Assembly (NCBI GenBank): GCA_016703065.1
Contig: JADJCU010000008.1
Location: 1 to 64,000, forward strand
Origin: a bacterium
GTDB taxonomy: Bacteria > Electryoneota > RPQS01
Length of the DNA: 64,000 nucleotides
Direction of reading: 5' to 3'
Of the stretch, positions 1-10,520 are shown in pieces (the first letter of the stretch is position 1; each line of letters opens with the position of its first letter). Both the position numbers and the translations under genes were made by a program. The notes under the pieces were generated by a model that made no database searches, had not been told where the DNA came from, and saw nothing but the letters and a program-made list of their open reading frames with translations.

Positions 1-1214
1 GATGGTACCGTCGAGATTCTGCGTCCAGATCAGCGCGGGCATCCGTTCAGTGAGCACTCGCAGCCGGGCTTCGCGTTCGCGCAGCTCGGCATTGGCGCGT
101 TGCCTTTCGATAGTTCTGCCCAAGGAGCCCGCAACGATGGAGAGCAGTTCGACGTCGCGTTCGGTGAATAGCGTCGGATTGTCGTAGGATTGGAAAACAA
201 CTACACCGCACACTTCGTCACGGACGCGGAGAGGAATCCCGAGCCAGCATTCGGCCCGCGTACCGAGCGGCTTGATAGATTCGATTTCGACGAGTTCTTT
301 GCGGTTCTGGTCGGTCAGGAGCAGCGGTTTGCCGCTCTTCCTGACGTAGTCGGTGAGACCGCCACGCAGGTCAACCTGTTCCCCGGGGGCGCGCTCCTGG
401 CCGTTGATATCGCGTTCAACGGGTTTTGTATATGAATCGGTGTCGGGATTGTAGAGCGCAACGAAGCAGTTTCTCGTATCGACGACCCGTCCCAGTTGTT
501 CGATGACCACTTCCATCAGCTCTTCAAGGAGTCGACACGGCCCGCGGCGATGCTGATTCTGCTCAGGACTGTTCGGGTGAGTTCCTTGCGGTGTGTACCT
601 GAGACGTCGCGAGCAAGCAGAGGAAAGCTGCGGCAAGGGGCGCATCAGTAACAGGTGAAAGGCGGATTTCCCAGAAGGAATCGGTCTGGTCCGCCTTTCG
701 GACTTTGGAAGGTTGCAACGGAGCAGGCCAGCGCGTGGGAGTCCACATCGCTTAGCGCCTTTTCCCAACGCGGGCGGTCGATTTCATCGAACAAGAGCGA
801 AACAGGCATTCCAGCCGGTGACTCCGGTCCGTTGAAGGACCTGTTCATGTAGACGATGTTACCGGACTTGTCGAGCAGAATCAGGACCTCTCTGGTGCTA
901 TCCGCAAGGGTCTTCCAAATTGCGAGCTCATTGACGGGCGAGTTTCTGCGCGATGAGCGAATCAGATATAGACAGACGGCCGCGATAGCGGCGGCGGCCA
1001 TGAGACCCACTGCCGCCGGCCAATAGGCCTCGAGCCAATGTTGTGCGGGCAATTCGGCGCGGGCGGCAACCGTAATCGTCATCACGCCTGCGGCGACCGG
1101 AGTCAGCCCGGCAACATTGGGCGACAGCTCAGGACCGGGCTGTTTGCGTTTGGGCTTTGTTAAGCCGATATGATTACAAGTCATTGCGGAGTGATTCGCT
1201 ATGCGATATGCCAA
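1..1214 (-). pseudogene. membrane PAS/GAF sensor protein, frameshifted and cut by window start
   Basis: N-terminal part of a membrane-anchored signalling protein, probably a sensor kinase or cyclase whose output domain lies beyond base 1. The first ~105 residues contain one transmembrane helix (WPAAVGLMAAAAIAAVCLYL). A PAS domain follows (IWKTLADSTREVLILLD onward), then a GAF domain decoded from about 530 down to 130 (NCFVALYNPDTDSYTKPVE; AECWLGIPLRV; GVVVFQ), a short coiled linker (IERQRANAELREREARL) and the start of a second PAS domain (LRVLTERMPALIWTQN). The reading frame breaks three times within 150 bases, near 677 (extra base), 615 (missing base) and 528 (missing base). Restoring them gives continuous PAS-to-GAF sequence (RFFWEIRLSPVTDAP; ARDVSGTHRKELTR; DSLEELMEVVIEQ). 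Start is TTG 1214 or, better, ATG 1184. It is either a real pseudogene or a stretch of poor consensus. The output domain is not visible. Confidence 0.65.
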
Positions 1215-1291
1215 GGCAAGGTGTTCTGCCCCCGGCTAAATATCCGGGGTCGTAAGCGGGATTTTGCAGATTTCGTGCCTTTGCGCAACGA

Positions 1292-1319
1292 CAAGGGGCC
1301 CGCTAATGCAGGCCCCTTG
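1292..1319 (-). terminator. intrinsic terminator-like hairpin
   Basis: Perfect 9-bp inverted repeat (CAAGGGGCC / GGCCCCTTG) around a 10-base loop, just downstream of the stop codon of the large secreted protein on the minus strand. The following minus-strand bases are only moderately T-rich, so termination strength is uncertain. Confidence 0.6.
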
Positions 1320-1344
1320 AACAGAGACGGTTTAGAACGTGCGG

Positions 1345-4300
1345 TTATTTTAGCAGTACGATCTTCTGCACGCCGGTGAAGTTGCCAGACGTCATCTTGA
1401 CAAGGTACATTCCGGACGGCAAGCCGTCGGCTGCATAGTTGATCGAATGACGGCCAGCGGACATCACTTGATCAACCGGGCGGGCGATTTCCTGTCCTTG
1501 CACGTTAAAGACAACCAATTCAACGCGGCTTTCCTGCGGCACATCGAAGCTAAGCACGGTGGTGGCGTTGAACGGGTTCGGGTAATTCGCATTCAGCGCG
1601 AACTCGGTTGGCAACTCGTGACTGTCGTCAGCGTTCGATACCACGTTGATCGTCACAGGAATCGCGAGTGGGCTGTTGAGATCGTTGTGCGCAACAGAAA
1701 TGGTGGCCGTGAAGTCACCCGGGTTGAAATTCGCTGTCGCACCGGTCACGTTGATGATAACCGAGCCATTGGACGGGACTTCGCCCGTCGCCGGGTTGAC
1801 CGTCAGCCAAGTTTGATTGGTTGTGATGGTGTATTCCAGTTCACAAGTCGCACCGGGATTCGTTATCTCGAATTGCGACGTCGCATTTTGACCGGTGACG
1901 GCGAGAATATTCAGGGATGTTACGTCGAACTGGGCGTTCGGCTGGCGCAAGCTGAAATTCTGGGTGACTGTACCGTCATCGACGACAACGATATTCGTTA
2001 TCTGCTGGTCACAATATCCCTGTTTGTGGATATTGATGGTGTAGGTACCGGGTTCGACTTCGAGCAGATAGACGCCAGTCACATCTGAAGTCGTGAAGAA
2101 CTCGGGATGTTGAGCGACGGTGATCATGGCATCGGCTACCGGCGCGTTGCTGCCAAACTCGCGCACGATTCCGGTGACTGCGCCGGACGGACCAGACCAG
2201 AAGGCAACGGCGGTTTCGCTCGCGGGCGCGAATTCACCGACTCCCATGTAGTAGAGCGGGATTCCCGACGTACTCGTCGCATCTTCGACGCCGATGGTAC
2301 ATTCTGCGTTACCCGGCCAATCGACCGGGATATCCATGTAGTTCATGATCAAGGAGCCGTCGTCGCCGAGAATAAGCTGGAAGGAATAAAGGACCCCTGT
2401 GTTGAACAGATGGGGGACATTCAGCCAACTGATTACAAAGCGATCTTCGGCCTGATCCTGAAAGTAAAGCACCTGCGCGCCCATAGTAGGCTCGGGGTAG
2501 AGTTCATCCCAGAATGGGTAGATTGCGGCATGCGGTTCGGCGCCATTCGGGATATTCACATTGCTGAAGAAGCCGTTGAATAGTTCAATGAACGACACCC
2601 AGCCCATGCCTGACAGCCACAGTTGTGAATACTCGTCGCCGAGGAACGGGAAGTTGAATCCGAGATCAAGGGGACCGTCGATATCGCCCCACCAGTCGAG
2701 CTGAATCGGGGTTCCAACCTGGCTGATGTCAACCCACTCGTAGTCGATCTGCTCCCAGGGGCTGACGACAGCACCGGTGAACGGTTCGGACGGATCGGAG
2801 ATGTTGGGCACTTCATCACGGGCCGTAACAGTCCAAGCATAGTAGCCGTCATTCTGCGACGGCGTGTCGACATACTGGGTCGTTCCGGCGGCCACTGTAC
2901 CGACCAGATTTCCACTGCGATAGATGTTGTAGCTCGCCAAGTCTGTGATCGGAGAACCGTCGTCATTAGTGGTAGGAGCCGACCAATTCAGGCGCATTTG
3001 CGTATTGCCAACGGGCACACCTGTAAGATTCGTCGGTGCCGCGGGAGCCATATTACACATGGCAGTTCGAGTCGGTGACGGCGGCGATTCCTGCAGGTTG
3101 TCGTAGTAGGCCGTAACGTGGTAGGAGTAGTTTGTGTTTTCGGTGCGGCCCAAATCCATGTACGTTGTGGCCGTCGGCTCGGCAAAGGACCGCCGAGCCA
3201 GACTCGCATGATGCAGTCGGACCAAGTGACGAGATTGAAGAAGGGCGGTTCCCAAGCGTAATAGGTTCGACTGTCCGGCTGGCTGTCATCGGTGCCGCAG
3301 GTGGTCTGGTTTTCAGTGACGCCCGGTGGGATTTGCATCACGACGTAGAAATCAGCAGGCTCTTCGAGAATGACCGAGCCTTCGGTTTCGGCCATGACCC
3401 AACCCGGGGTACTATCGGCTGTTAATCCTTCCCAATCGATATATGGGTTATCCAAGTCCGGTCCGTCCGCGCCGTCCTGCGGCGGGCAGATACCGATCCA
3501 GGGAATCGCCTCTTCGTTCTGAACGAATAGCGTGGCACTATAAACCAACAGCGGGAAAATTGCGTCGTCCGGGGTCGAGAAACGCACGGCCAGATAGTCC
3601 GCCGGGCCAGAAGGCCAATTGATCGTGAAGTAGAACTCGGCGGTGCCGTCATCATATCCCAGTTCGGTACCGTCGAGCGTGCCGGGCGATAGCCACGAGA
3701 GTCGGATGCGGTCATCAAAATCGCCATTGGCACCCAGTTGCGGCACCGGCAGTTCACCATAGAGCACGGTTACCATCAGTGACGGCGGGGACTCAACGGG
3801 GGTCGTGACATTTATGTCGACGGCAGTGACTCGATACTGATAGATCCCGTCGACGGTCAGTGTTTCATTGAAGGGCGACGTTGGATCCGTTCCGACAAGA
3901 ACGAAGTTCTCGTCACCGGCCAAGCGGCGATAGATGCGATAGGTGTCGACGAGAATATCCGTAGAATTCGTCCACTCAATCGTGACCATTCCATTGGCGC
4001 TATTCACGGAACCGGTGACGTTTGTCGGTGCGGGGGGCGCACTGCGCACGAGCGTGATGTTGGCGTCGGTAACTCCGCCATCGACCACGTCAACCGTGAT
4101 TTGCTCCGTGTCGTATGCTGCCAAGGTAGCGGTGATCCGACGCTCGCCGACAATCACGTTGCTTAGGGTGTAATCACCGTTGCCAGCAGGGGACGTGAAC
4201 GGCGCGCCATAGCCATTTGCACGCACGACAACACTCTGCACGTTGCCGGTGCCGCCGTCCAGGAAGACGTTACCCGAAACGGTCGTGAAAACGGGTTCGG

Positions 4301-5924
4301 TCAGGCCCCAGATGAGCATGTCATCGATGTAAGCGCCAGCGTAACCCGAGACGACTTCGTCTGACGCCGCTTGGATGCGGAAGATTGGCGCTTCGCCATT
4401 GTACGGACCGAGCGGAATGACGACGTGCTCCCATGCTTGGGATTGCCCTGACCAGCACGGTTCGCCGGTCATTACGTTTTGCGACTGGTTGAGCTGGGAG
4501 CACGGATACGGAGTTTCAGGTTCAACGATTTCCCATGTGCCTCCGCCATCCAACGAGACTTTGATATTGCAGCCGTCCCAGAAGAACTCCAGATCGTAGT
4601 AAATCCAGAACTCCATGTAGGCATCTTCAGAACCTACGGCCAGGCCGAGGTCCAGATACAGGTTATAGTCGGCCAAGTCGGGGTACGGCGCGTCCATATT
4701 CGAGCCCCAGCAGAAGGGCTCTGAATGCTCGTTAGGTCCAATAACATTCGTGATTTCGCCCCACGTCCAGCCGTCCGCAGATTCCCACTGGCCGTCGTTG
4801 GTGTTGAAGTCATTGGCATAGCTTGGCGAACCCACCAGGACCTGCACGGCAGCGGCAGAGCCGAAATACGGATCGGCCGTTGCGCGGACATAGAATTGGC
4901 GCATCCCGTCTGCTACGTCGAGGAGCGTAACCGTTTCAACACCCGGAAGGACGGTTGCTTGGAGATCGCCGTCTCCCGGAGGCCCCATGAAGACTTCAAT
5001 ATTCGTCAGCGTAACGGGGTTTCCGTTGGTATCATGGGTCGGATCGGTCCAGGACAGCGTGACGTCGTGGTCATTGACCGTACCGACAAGACCGGTTACA
5101 GGGTTGGGAATACCGTCCGGCAGGACGATCAGCACAGAAGACTCAGAAACGGGCGGCTCCCCGGCACCGTTGTCCCAGATTTGGAGCCCTTCGGTGCTGG
5201 TCTCATTCTCGACTCCAGAGGTGCAGCTGGAATTGCCGATACCGCCTTCCGAGATCGAGTTGTAATTGATCTGGATAGTGCCGCTGGAATTGATAATGAT
5301 CTGAAACGTGTAGAGCTCGGTGTTATCCGAGATATGCGGCACATCGATCCAGCTCAGGATGAAGCGGTCGTTGGCGGTGTCCTGGTAATAGTAATACTCG
5401 CCGCCCATCGGGGGGTAGAGGTCGTCCCAGAAGGCATAGATTACCGCATGAGGGTCAAAGGTATCGGGAATAGGCCCGTTCCAATAGGCCGCCGAATTGC
5501 CGACGAAATTCGCCCAGCCGTTCGAGCACATGTAGACAGAGTTGTAGCTGATATCGTAGAAGTTGACGGAGAAGCCGAGGTCGAAAGGCCCGACGAGCTG
5601 ATCGTCAGAGGTTATTCCGGAAGCCTGACCGACGTCGGTGATATCCACCCATTCGTATGGGATTAAACTATACTCGTATTCGTCGAGGGTGCCCCCGGGT
5701 TGGCGCGGTCGGTCATTCGACAGCGGCGCCGAGATCATGCTACCAAACTCGCGTTTGGCATCCGCAACGAGCTGCCGCTCGGATGGAGATAACATCTCAC
5801 CCGCGGCCACCTTATGTTTCAGCCGCACAACATCGGCTTGAGTGACTGCCCAGGCAGGCTGCGAAGTCCAGATCAGCAGGCCGACGAGAGCGATCGTGTT
5901 AAACCAAAACTTCCCGTTGAACAT
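1345..5924 (-). CDS. giant multidomain secreted protein with T9SS type A sorting domain (one frameshift)
   Basis: Secreted surface protein of about 1525 residues. A Sec signal peptide occupies residues 1-26 (ending SQPAWA). The order is then: nidogen-like beta domain (~90-280; LGFSVNFY, CSNGWANF, VIYAFWDDL), FN3 (~283-370), MAM/jelly-roll-like domain (~375-545), carboxypeptidase-regulatory-like domain (~552-640), FN3 (~645-735), a further beta domain, FN3, a second nidogen-like domain (LGFNFPFLGDEY, AIYPFWDEL), a second regulatory-like domain, a BACON-like immunoglobulin domain and a C-terminal sorting domain (NYPNPFNATT, ending VQKIVLLK). The last domain is characteristic of T9SS cargo. The frame breaks once near 3187: the upstream frame reads IMRVWLGGP and the downstream frame continues FAEPTATTYMDLG, consistent with one lost base in a C run. 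The start is supported by AAGGAGA seven bases upstream. There is no enzymatic domain; adhesion or a structural role is inference. Confidence 0.85.
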
Positions 5925-6265
5925 CTTGAATCTCCTTCTATGAAACGGCGGGAACCCAAATTTTTATAAGGTCGGAAGTTCGGTGTTGATAAGCAATAGG
6001 TGGAAGAAAGTCTGCGCAATATTTGCCGGACGCAGGCTGATGCCGGGGTGCCTCGCAACAAGCTCTCCTGAACGGTGTCTCAAGGAGCAGACTACGTACA
6101 ACAGCATAAAAAGAAATGACTTACGGGAGTGACCCGAAGATGCCACAGCGCATTCGGGATAGAGGAATAGCTTGCATTCAGCGTGATTCGGTTGCAAATT
6201 GTAGGGATGGATGAAAATGGACTGGTGAGGATTTATCGGGGTAGGTCAAGGGAAACGGCTTGAAC
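5925..6265. other. divergent intergenic region between two secreted-protein genes
   Basis: About 340 bases with no credible gene. It separates divergently transcribed secreted-protein genes and must hold both promoters. On the minus strand a TATAAA element lies at 5963-5968, about 40 bases before the start codon, but no good -35 box sits 16-18 bases upstream of it. I see no RNA gene, repeat or strong hairpin. Confidence 0.5.
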
Positions 6266-9200
6266 ATGGATATCATTAGAATTTGCTTGGGCCGCTTGTT
6301 GGCGGTGTTGGGTGTGCTATTCTGGCCCTACGCAGGGGTGTTGGCCGATACGACATTTGTGGCAGGTGACAATGTGGAGGGTACGTGGACAGCAACCGGT
6401 AGCCCCTATGTAGTCACGGGAAACTTGACCGTCCTTGCGGGGGACAGTCTGGAGATCGGCAGCGGGACCCGGGTCTATTTCGCGGGGGCCTTCGGGATGT
6501 CTGTGCAGGGCTATTTGGGCGCGGATGGAACGGAGGGCGATTCGGTGGTGTTTACGACAGATACTCTGCTGAATCCGGGCAAATGGCGTGGGCTGAGTTT
6601 TCCCAACGCGCATGACTCGAGCTTCATCCGGTACGCGCTTTTTGAGAATGCGTATTCGATAGGTCCCTTGAACGCCGACAGTTTGGGCGGTGCAATCTAC
6701 TGCAGCGCGGGGACCGTTCTTCGAATCGAGCATTCGTCGTTTCGATACAACTACAGCGGATTAGCGGGCGGCGCGGTGTACTACACGAGTGCAACGTGCT
6801 GGATGGATTCGTGCAACTTCTACCGGAACTCGACGGGCAGGGACGGCGGCGGACTGTTCCTGAACAATACGTTTGGCAGCGTAGTGACCAACGTCCATTT
6901 ACGCGCGAATTCGGCGCTGAACAACGGCGGCGGCATCTATACCCGGGGCACCACTCCGGTGATTTCGCGTTGCGTGTTGGACAGCAACTTCGCGCAGATA
7001 AATGGCGGCGGGATTTCATTTAAGAATTCGTTCGCACACTTAGACAGCTCCACGCTGATTGCCAACTCGGGCGGCTCGCACGGAGGCGGAATGTCCTTTG
7101 AGCAGTCGTATGTGGAGGTATTCGACTGTGTAATCCAGGCGAACTATACGTTGAATTTTGACGGGGGCGGCGCCTACATTTGGGAATCATCGCCGCATTT
7201 TCTACGCTGTCAGGTGTTATACAATGTCTCGGCGGACGACGGTGGCGGAATCCACACGTACCGCTCGACCTCTGACGGACTATTTGAGCAGTGCGAAGTG
7301 CGGGGCAACGCGGCGGCGGGGGAGGGCGCAGGGATTTGGGTGACACTGGACGGTTCGCCGGTGTTTTCGGAATGCATCGTGCGACAGAACAACGCCGGGA
7401 CTTATGGCGGCGGTGTTTTTGTGCGATACGGCGCGCTGCCGACATTTATTGATTGCGAGATTGACAGCAATATGGCGGGGCTGCAGGGAGGCGGATTGTC
7501 GATTCTGCAATCGATTCCGACGATCGTCGACTGCAAGATACGCCATAACACAGCGACCGCCGAGGGCGGCGGTTTGAATCTGTGGGAAGCGGCCGATGCG
7601 ACGCTTGAACGCTGTGAGATCACGGGCAACAGCGCGGGTCTTTCAGGTGGTGGTGTTTCCGTGAATCAGAGCGATTTGCGGGCCGAGAATTGCTTGATCA
7701 CAGGCAATTCCTCAGCAACAGCAGGCGGCGGTGTCGCAACAACAAACGCCGGTGGAATTGACTTTGAGCATTGCACCATCGCGGGGAATGCGGGCGGTGA
7801 ACTGCGCATAGAGTCATCATCCGTCGATGTTGAGAATTGCATATTGGGAGCGGTCGCCGGTGGTGATGCACTGTATTTAGGCGCGGTTCCGACCGCCCGG
7901 ATAACATATTCAACGCTTCACGGGACCATTGCATTCGAGGGGAATGATCCGGCGAGCGGTCCGCCGTGGATCGGAGTGCTGACGGCAGTGAATGGTAACG
8001 GCGATTCATGCGATACGTATTTCAATGTGCTGAGTGATCCGCAATTTGTCGATACGGCATCCGGCGACTGGACCCTGTTTGCCGGGAGCAGCTCGATCGG
8101 CGCGGGGAATTGGAACGAACTTCCCACGGATATCTCAGGCAACTCGCGGCCACAACCGGCCGGCACGCTGCCCGATATGGGGGCGTATGAGTCGGCAAGC
8201 GGGCTTGCGCCGACCGGACTGTTCGGCTTGCTTGGGGGAGCACTCGGACCGGGCGAGATAAAGGTGGTTGCGGATGTGCGCATCGACACGACGGCAACGC
8301 TGACCGTAGCACCGGGAACTACCGTGCTGTTTTGCGGGCCGAGCAGTTTGCAGTTGCGAGGGAACTTGCAGGCAGTCGGCGTAGTCACGGACTCGATTCG
8401 ATTTGTTACGGACACCTTGACGAATCCTGGTCGCTGGCGCGGGATTGAGGGCGAGTGCCAGCGCGTCGCAGAGTGAATTCTCGTATTTTGAGTTGGCCGA
8501 TGCCCGAGGGCTCTCGGGCAATCGTGTCGATGGAGGCGGAATGAACTTGCAGGCGGTGTCGCCGCAGTTATCTCATTCGACGTTCAAGCGGCTTCAAGCC
8601 GTTCGAGGCGGCGCGATCTACGCGCAGGGGGCAGCAACGCCGCAGTTTACGAATTGTGAGTTCATTTCATGCAGCGCAGATTCGGGCGGCATCATTTATG
8701 TTCGGAGGGGCGGCCCCGACCCTCGAGAGTTGCCTGCTGATCGGCAGCACGGCGCGCGCCGGCGGCGCTTGGGCCAGCGACGGCGCGTCGGGGTCAGTGC
8801 AGACCTCGCGCATTGAAGGCAATAGTGCGATTTCGGTGGGCGCGGGTTTCTTCCTGGATTCCTCGCCTATTCTGCTGCAGAATAATTTGATTATGAATAA
8901 CGTGTCGCTCGACGACGGCGGCGGCGTTTGGATTGACGGGTCGTCGCCGCAGCTCACGTTCAATACGATCAGCGGCAATTCGGGCGTTGACGGAGCAGGC
9001 GTGTTTATGCGCTTTGGCGCGCCGCGATTGACCAACAATATCATCGCGGAAAATATCGGCGACGGTATCTATTTTCAGATTGTGCCATCTTCTGTGATTC
9101 GATACAACTGTGTAGCAGACAATGACAGCGGGAACTTTGTGATGTTCGCGAATAACCCATCGCAAGGTCCGGCGGGGATCGGTGTGCTGGACAGTGTGAA

Positions 9201-9666
9201 TGCCAACGGCGATCCGTGCGACCGCTATCGCAACATCGTGTTGAGTCCATTGTGGGTGACCGGTACGGGGTCGAACTACTATCTGTCGAATACGTCCGCG
9301 GGAAATCCGGTCAATTCGCCGTGTATCAATGCGGGTGATTCACTGGTCGCGGCACCGATCGGAACGACCCGTGTGGACTTCGTGGGAGACTCCGGAATTC
9401 CTGATCAGGGCTACCACGCACCGCAGCTTGCGCCGCCGCCACCGCCAGTTACGAATTTGGTGATTCAGGCGGACACGGACAGTGTCAAGCTAAATTGGAG
9501 CTATGATGGGCTTGGACTGTTCCGCGTGAAGGCCGATTCCTCCTCAACGGGTAGTTTCCTTTCGACCGTCGCGGTGACGACAGACACGACGGTAACGCTG
9601 CCGTATACCGCTCCGATTCATCCGACGAAAGGGTTCTTTGAAGTAACTGTGGAGCCATTGCCATAG
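6266..9666 (+). CDS. secreted right-handed beta-helix (Pmp-like repeat) protein with FN3 end (two frameshifts)
   Basis: Surface or extracellular protein of about 1130 residues. An N-terminal signal sequence (GRLLAVLGVLFWPYAGVLA) precedes a long array of beta-helix rungs with GGGI/GGGV motifs and Asn-rich turns (NNGGGIYTRG, NGGGISFKN, DGGGAYIWESSPHF), typical of parallel beta-helix or choice-of-anchor Q proteins. An N-terminal module (DTLLNPGKWRGLSF) recurs in the middle (DTLTNPGRWRGIE), so the protein holds two beta-helix units. The C-terminus is an FN3-like domain after a proline linker (LAPPPPPVTNLV), with no T9SS tail. Breaks lie near 8449 (extra G; gives RGIEASASASQSEFSYFEL) and near 8707 (extra G in GGGG). 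The start is ATG 6266; a TTG six bases earlier is in frame. Its stop overlaps the GTG start of the sulfurtransferase by one base. No catalytic residues for a pectate lyase are evident. Confidence 0.8.
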
Positions 9667-10508
9667 TGAAGAGTATCGTCTCGACGGAATGGCTGGCGGA
9701 GCATTTGCACAATGAGGACATCGTTGTCGCGGATGTGCGATGGGTCCATTTGAACTCAGATGCGGCGCACCGGAGTTACTTGTCGGGACACATTCCCGGC
9801 GCAGTATTCGTGGACGTGGACGCCGTGCTCTCGGAGATTGGCGATCCGCTCCGGGGACGGCATCCTTTGCCTGATCCGCAAGCGATGGTCGAGCGGCTTG
9901 CGGCGTTGGGCATCGGTAAGAGTCGACGAGTGATTGCAACCGAGGAAGAGAGCGGCAAGGTCGCGGCGCGGTTGTGGTGGCTGTTAAAGTGGATCGGAGT
10001 GGATGATGTGGCCGTACTGGATGGCGGACTGGCCAAGTGGCGCGCCGAAAGTCGGGCTATTGAAACGACGGAATCGCACAAGTCGCCGGCGCCTCCGTAC
10101 GACGTTCGGCTGCATGACTCACTGATGCTGGATGCGGCTACGGTAGCAAGGCATGTTGCACATGGCGGCAAGTTATTTGACGCCCGGGCGCCGGAGCGTT
10201 TTCGGGGTGACGTGGAAGGACTCGATAAACGGGCGGGGCACATCGACGGCGCGGGGAATATTCCGTTGGCGCGGTTGTATATTGGCGATCCGCCGCAGCT
10301 TAGAACAGTGGAGGAATTGCGCGAGTTGTTCTCCGAGAGCGGAGTTGGCGCGGGTGATGCGGTGGCGGCGTATTGCGGCTCGGGGGTAACGGCGTGTCAG
10401 CTTTTGTGGGCGATGGAGTATGCCGGACTTCAACAATTGTATTTGTATCCCGGTTCGTGGAGCGAGTGGATTGAACTTCATCCCGAGGCCGGGCGCACGA
10501 TAACATAG
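9666..10508 (+). CDS. two-domain sulfurtransferase (thiosulfate/3-mercaptopyruvate, rhodanese family)
   Basis: Cytosolic sulfurtransferase of 280 residues, the usual length for two-domain rhodaneses, transferring sulfane sulfur from thiosulfate or 3-mercaptopyruvate to a thiophilic acceptor. An inactive N-terminal rhodanese domain (~1-125; VADVRWVHL, GHIPGAVFVDVD) is followed by the catalytic one (~155-275) with the active-site loop CGSGVTAC; the nucleophile is Cys237. The CGSGVTA loop resembles 3-mercaptopyruvate sulfurtransferases more than the CRKGVT loop of classical rhodanese, so mercaptopyruvate is the more likely donor (inference). There is no signal peptide. The GTG start overlaps the stop of the beta-helix gene by one base, and the M14 peptidase gene begins 12 bases after its stop, so it is probably co-transcribed with exported proteases. 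A link to cysteine catabolism from digested protein is plausible but unproven. Confidence 0.9.
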   Translation: MKSIVSTEWLAEHLHNEDIVVADVRWVHLNSDAAHRSYLSGHIPGAVFVDVDAVLSEIGDPLRGRHPLPDPQAMVERLAALGIGKSRRVIATEEESGKVAARLWWLLKWIGVDDVAVLDGGLAKWRAESRAIETTESHKSPAPPYDVRLHDSLMLDAATVARHVAHGGKLFDARAPERFRGDVEGLDKRAGHIDGAGNIPLARLYIGDPPQLRTVEELRELFSESGVGAGDAVAAYCGSGVTACQLLWAMEYAGLQQLYLYPGSWSEWIELHPEAGRTIT

Positions 10509-10520
10509 GACACACATAAG

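Noticed and set aside
4725..5666. Plus-strand open frame of 313 codons opposite the giant secreted protein
   Set aside because: Arg/Val-rich composition with no recognisable motif, fully antisense to a gene with clear domains; a shadow of its GC-biased codon use.
5925..6265. Short open frames in the divergent intergenic region
   Set aside because: They overlap each other on the minus strand, lack ribosome sites and show no recognisable protein features.
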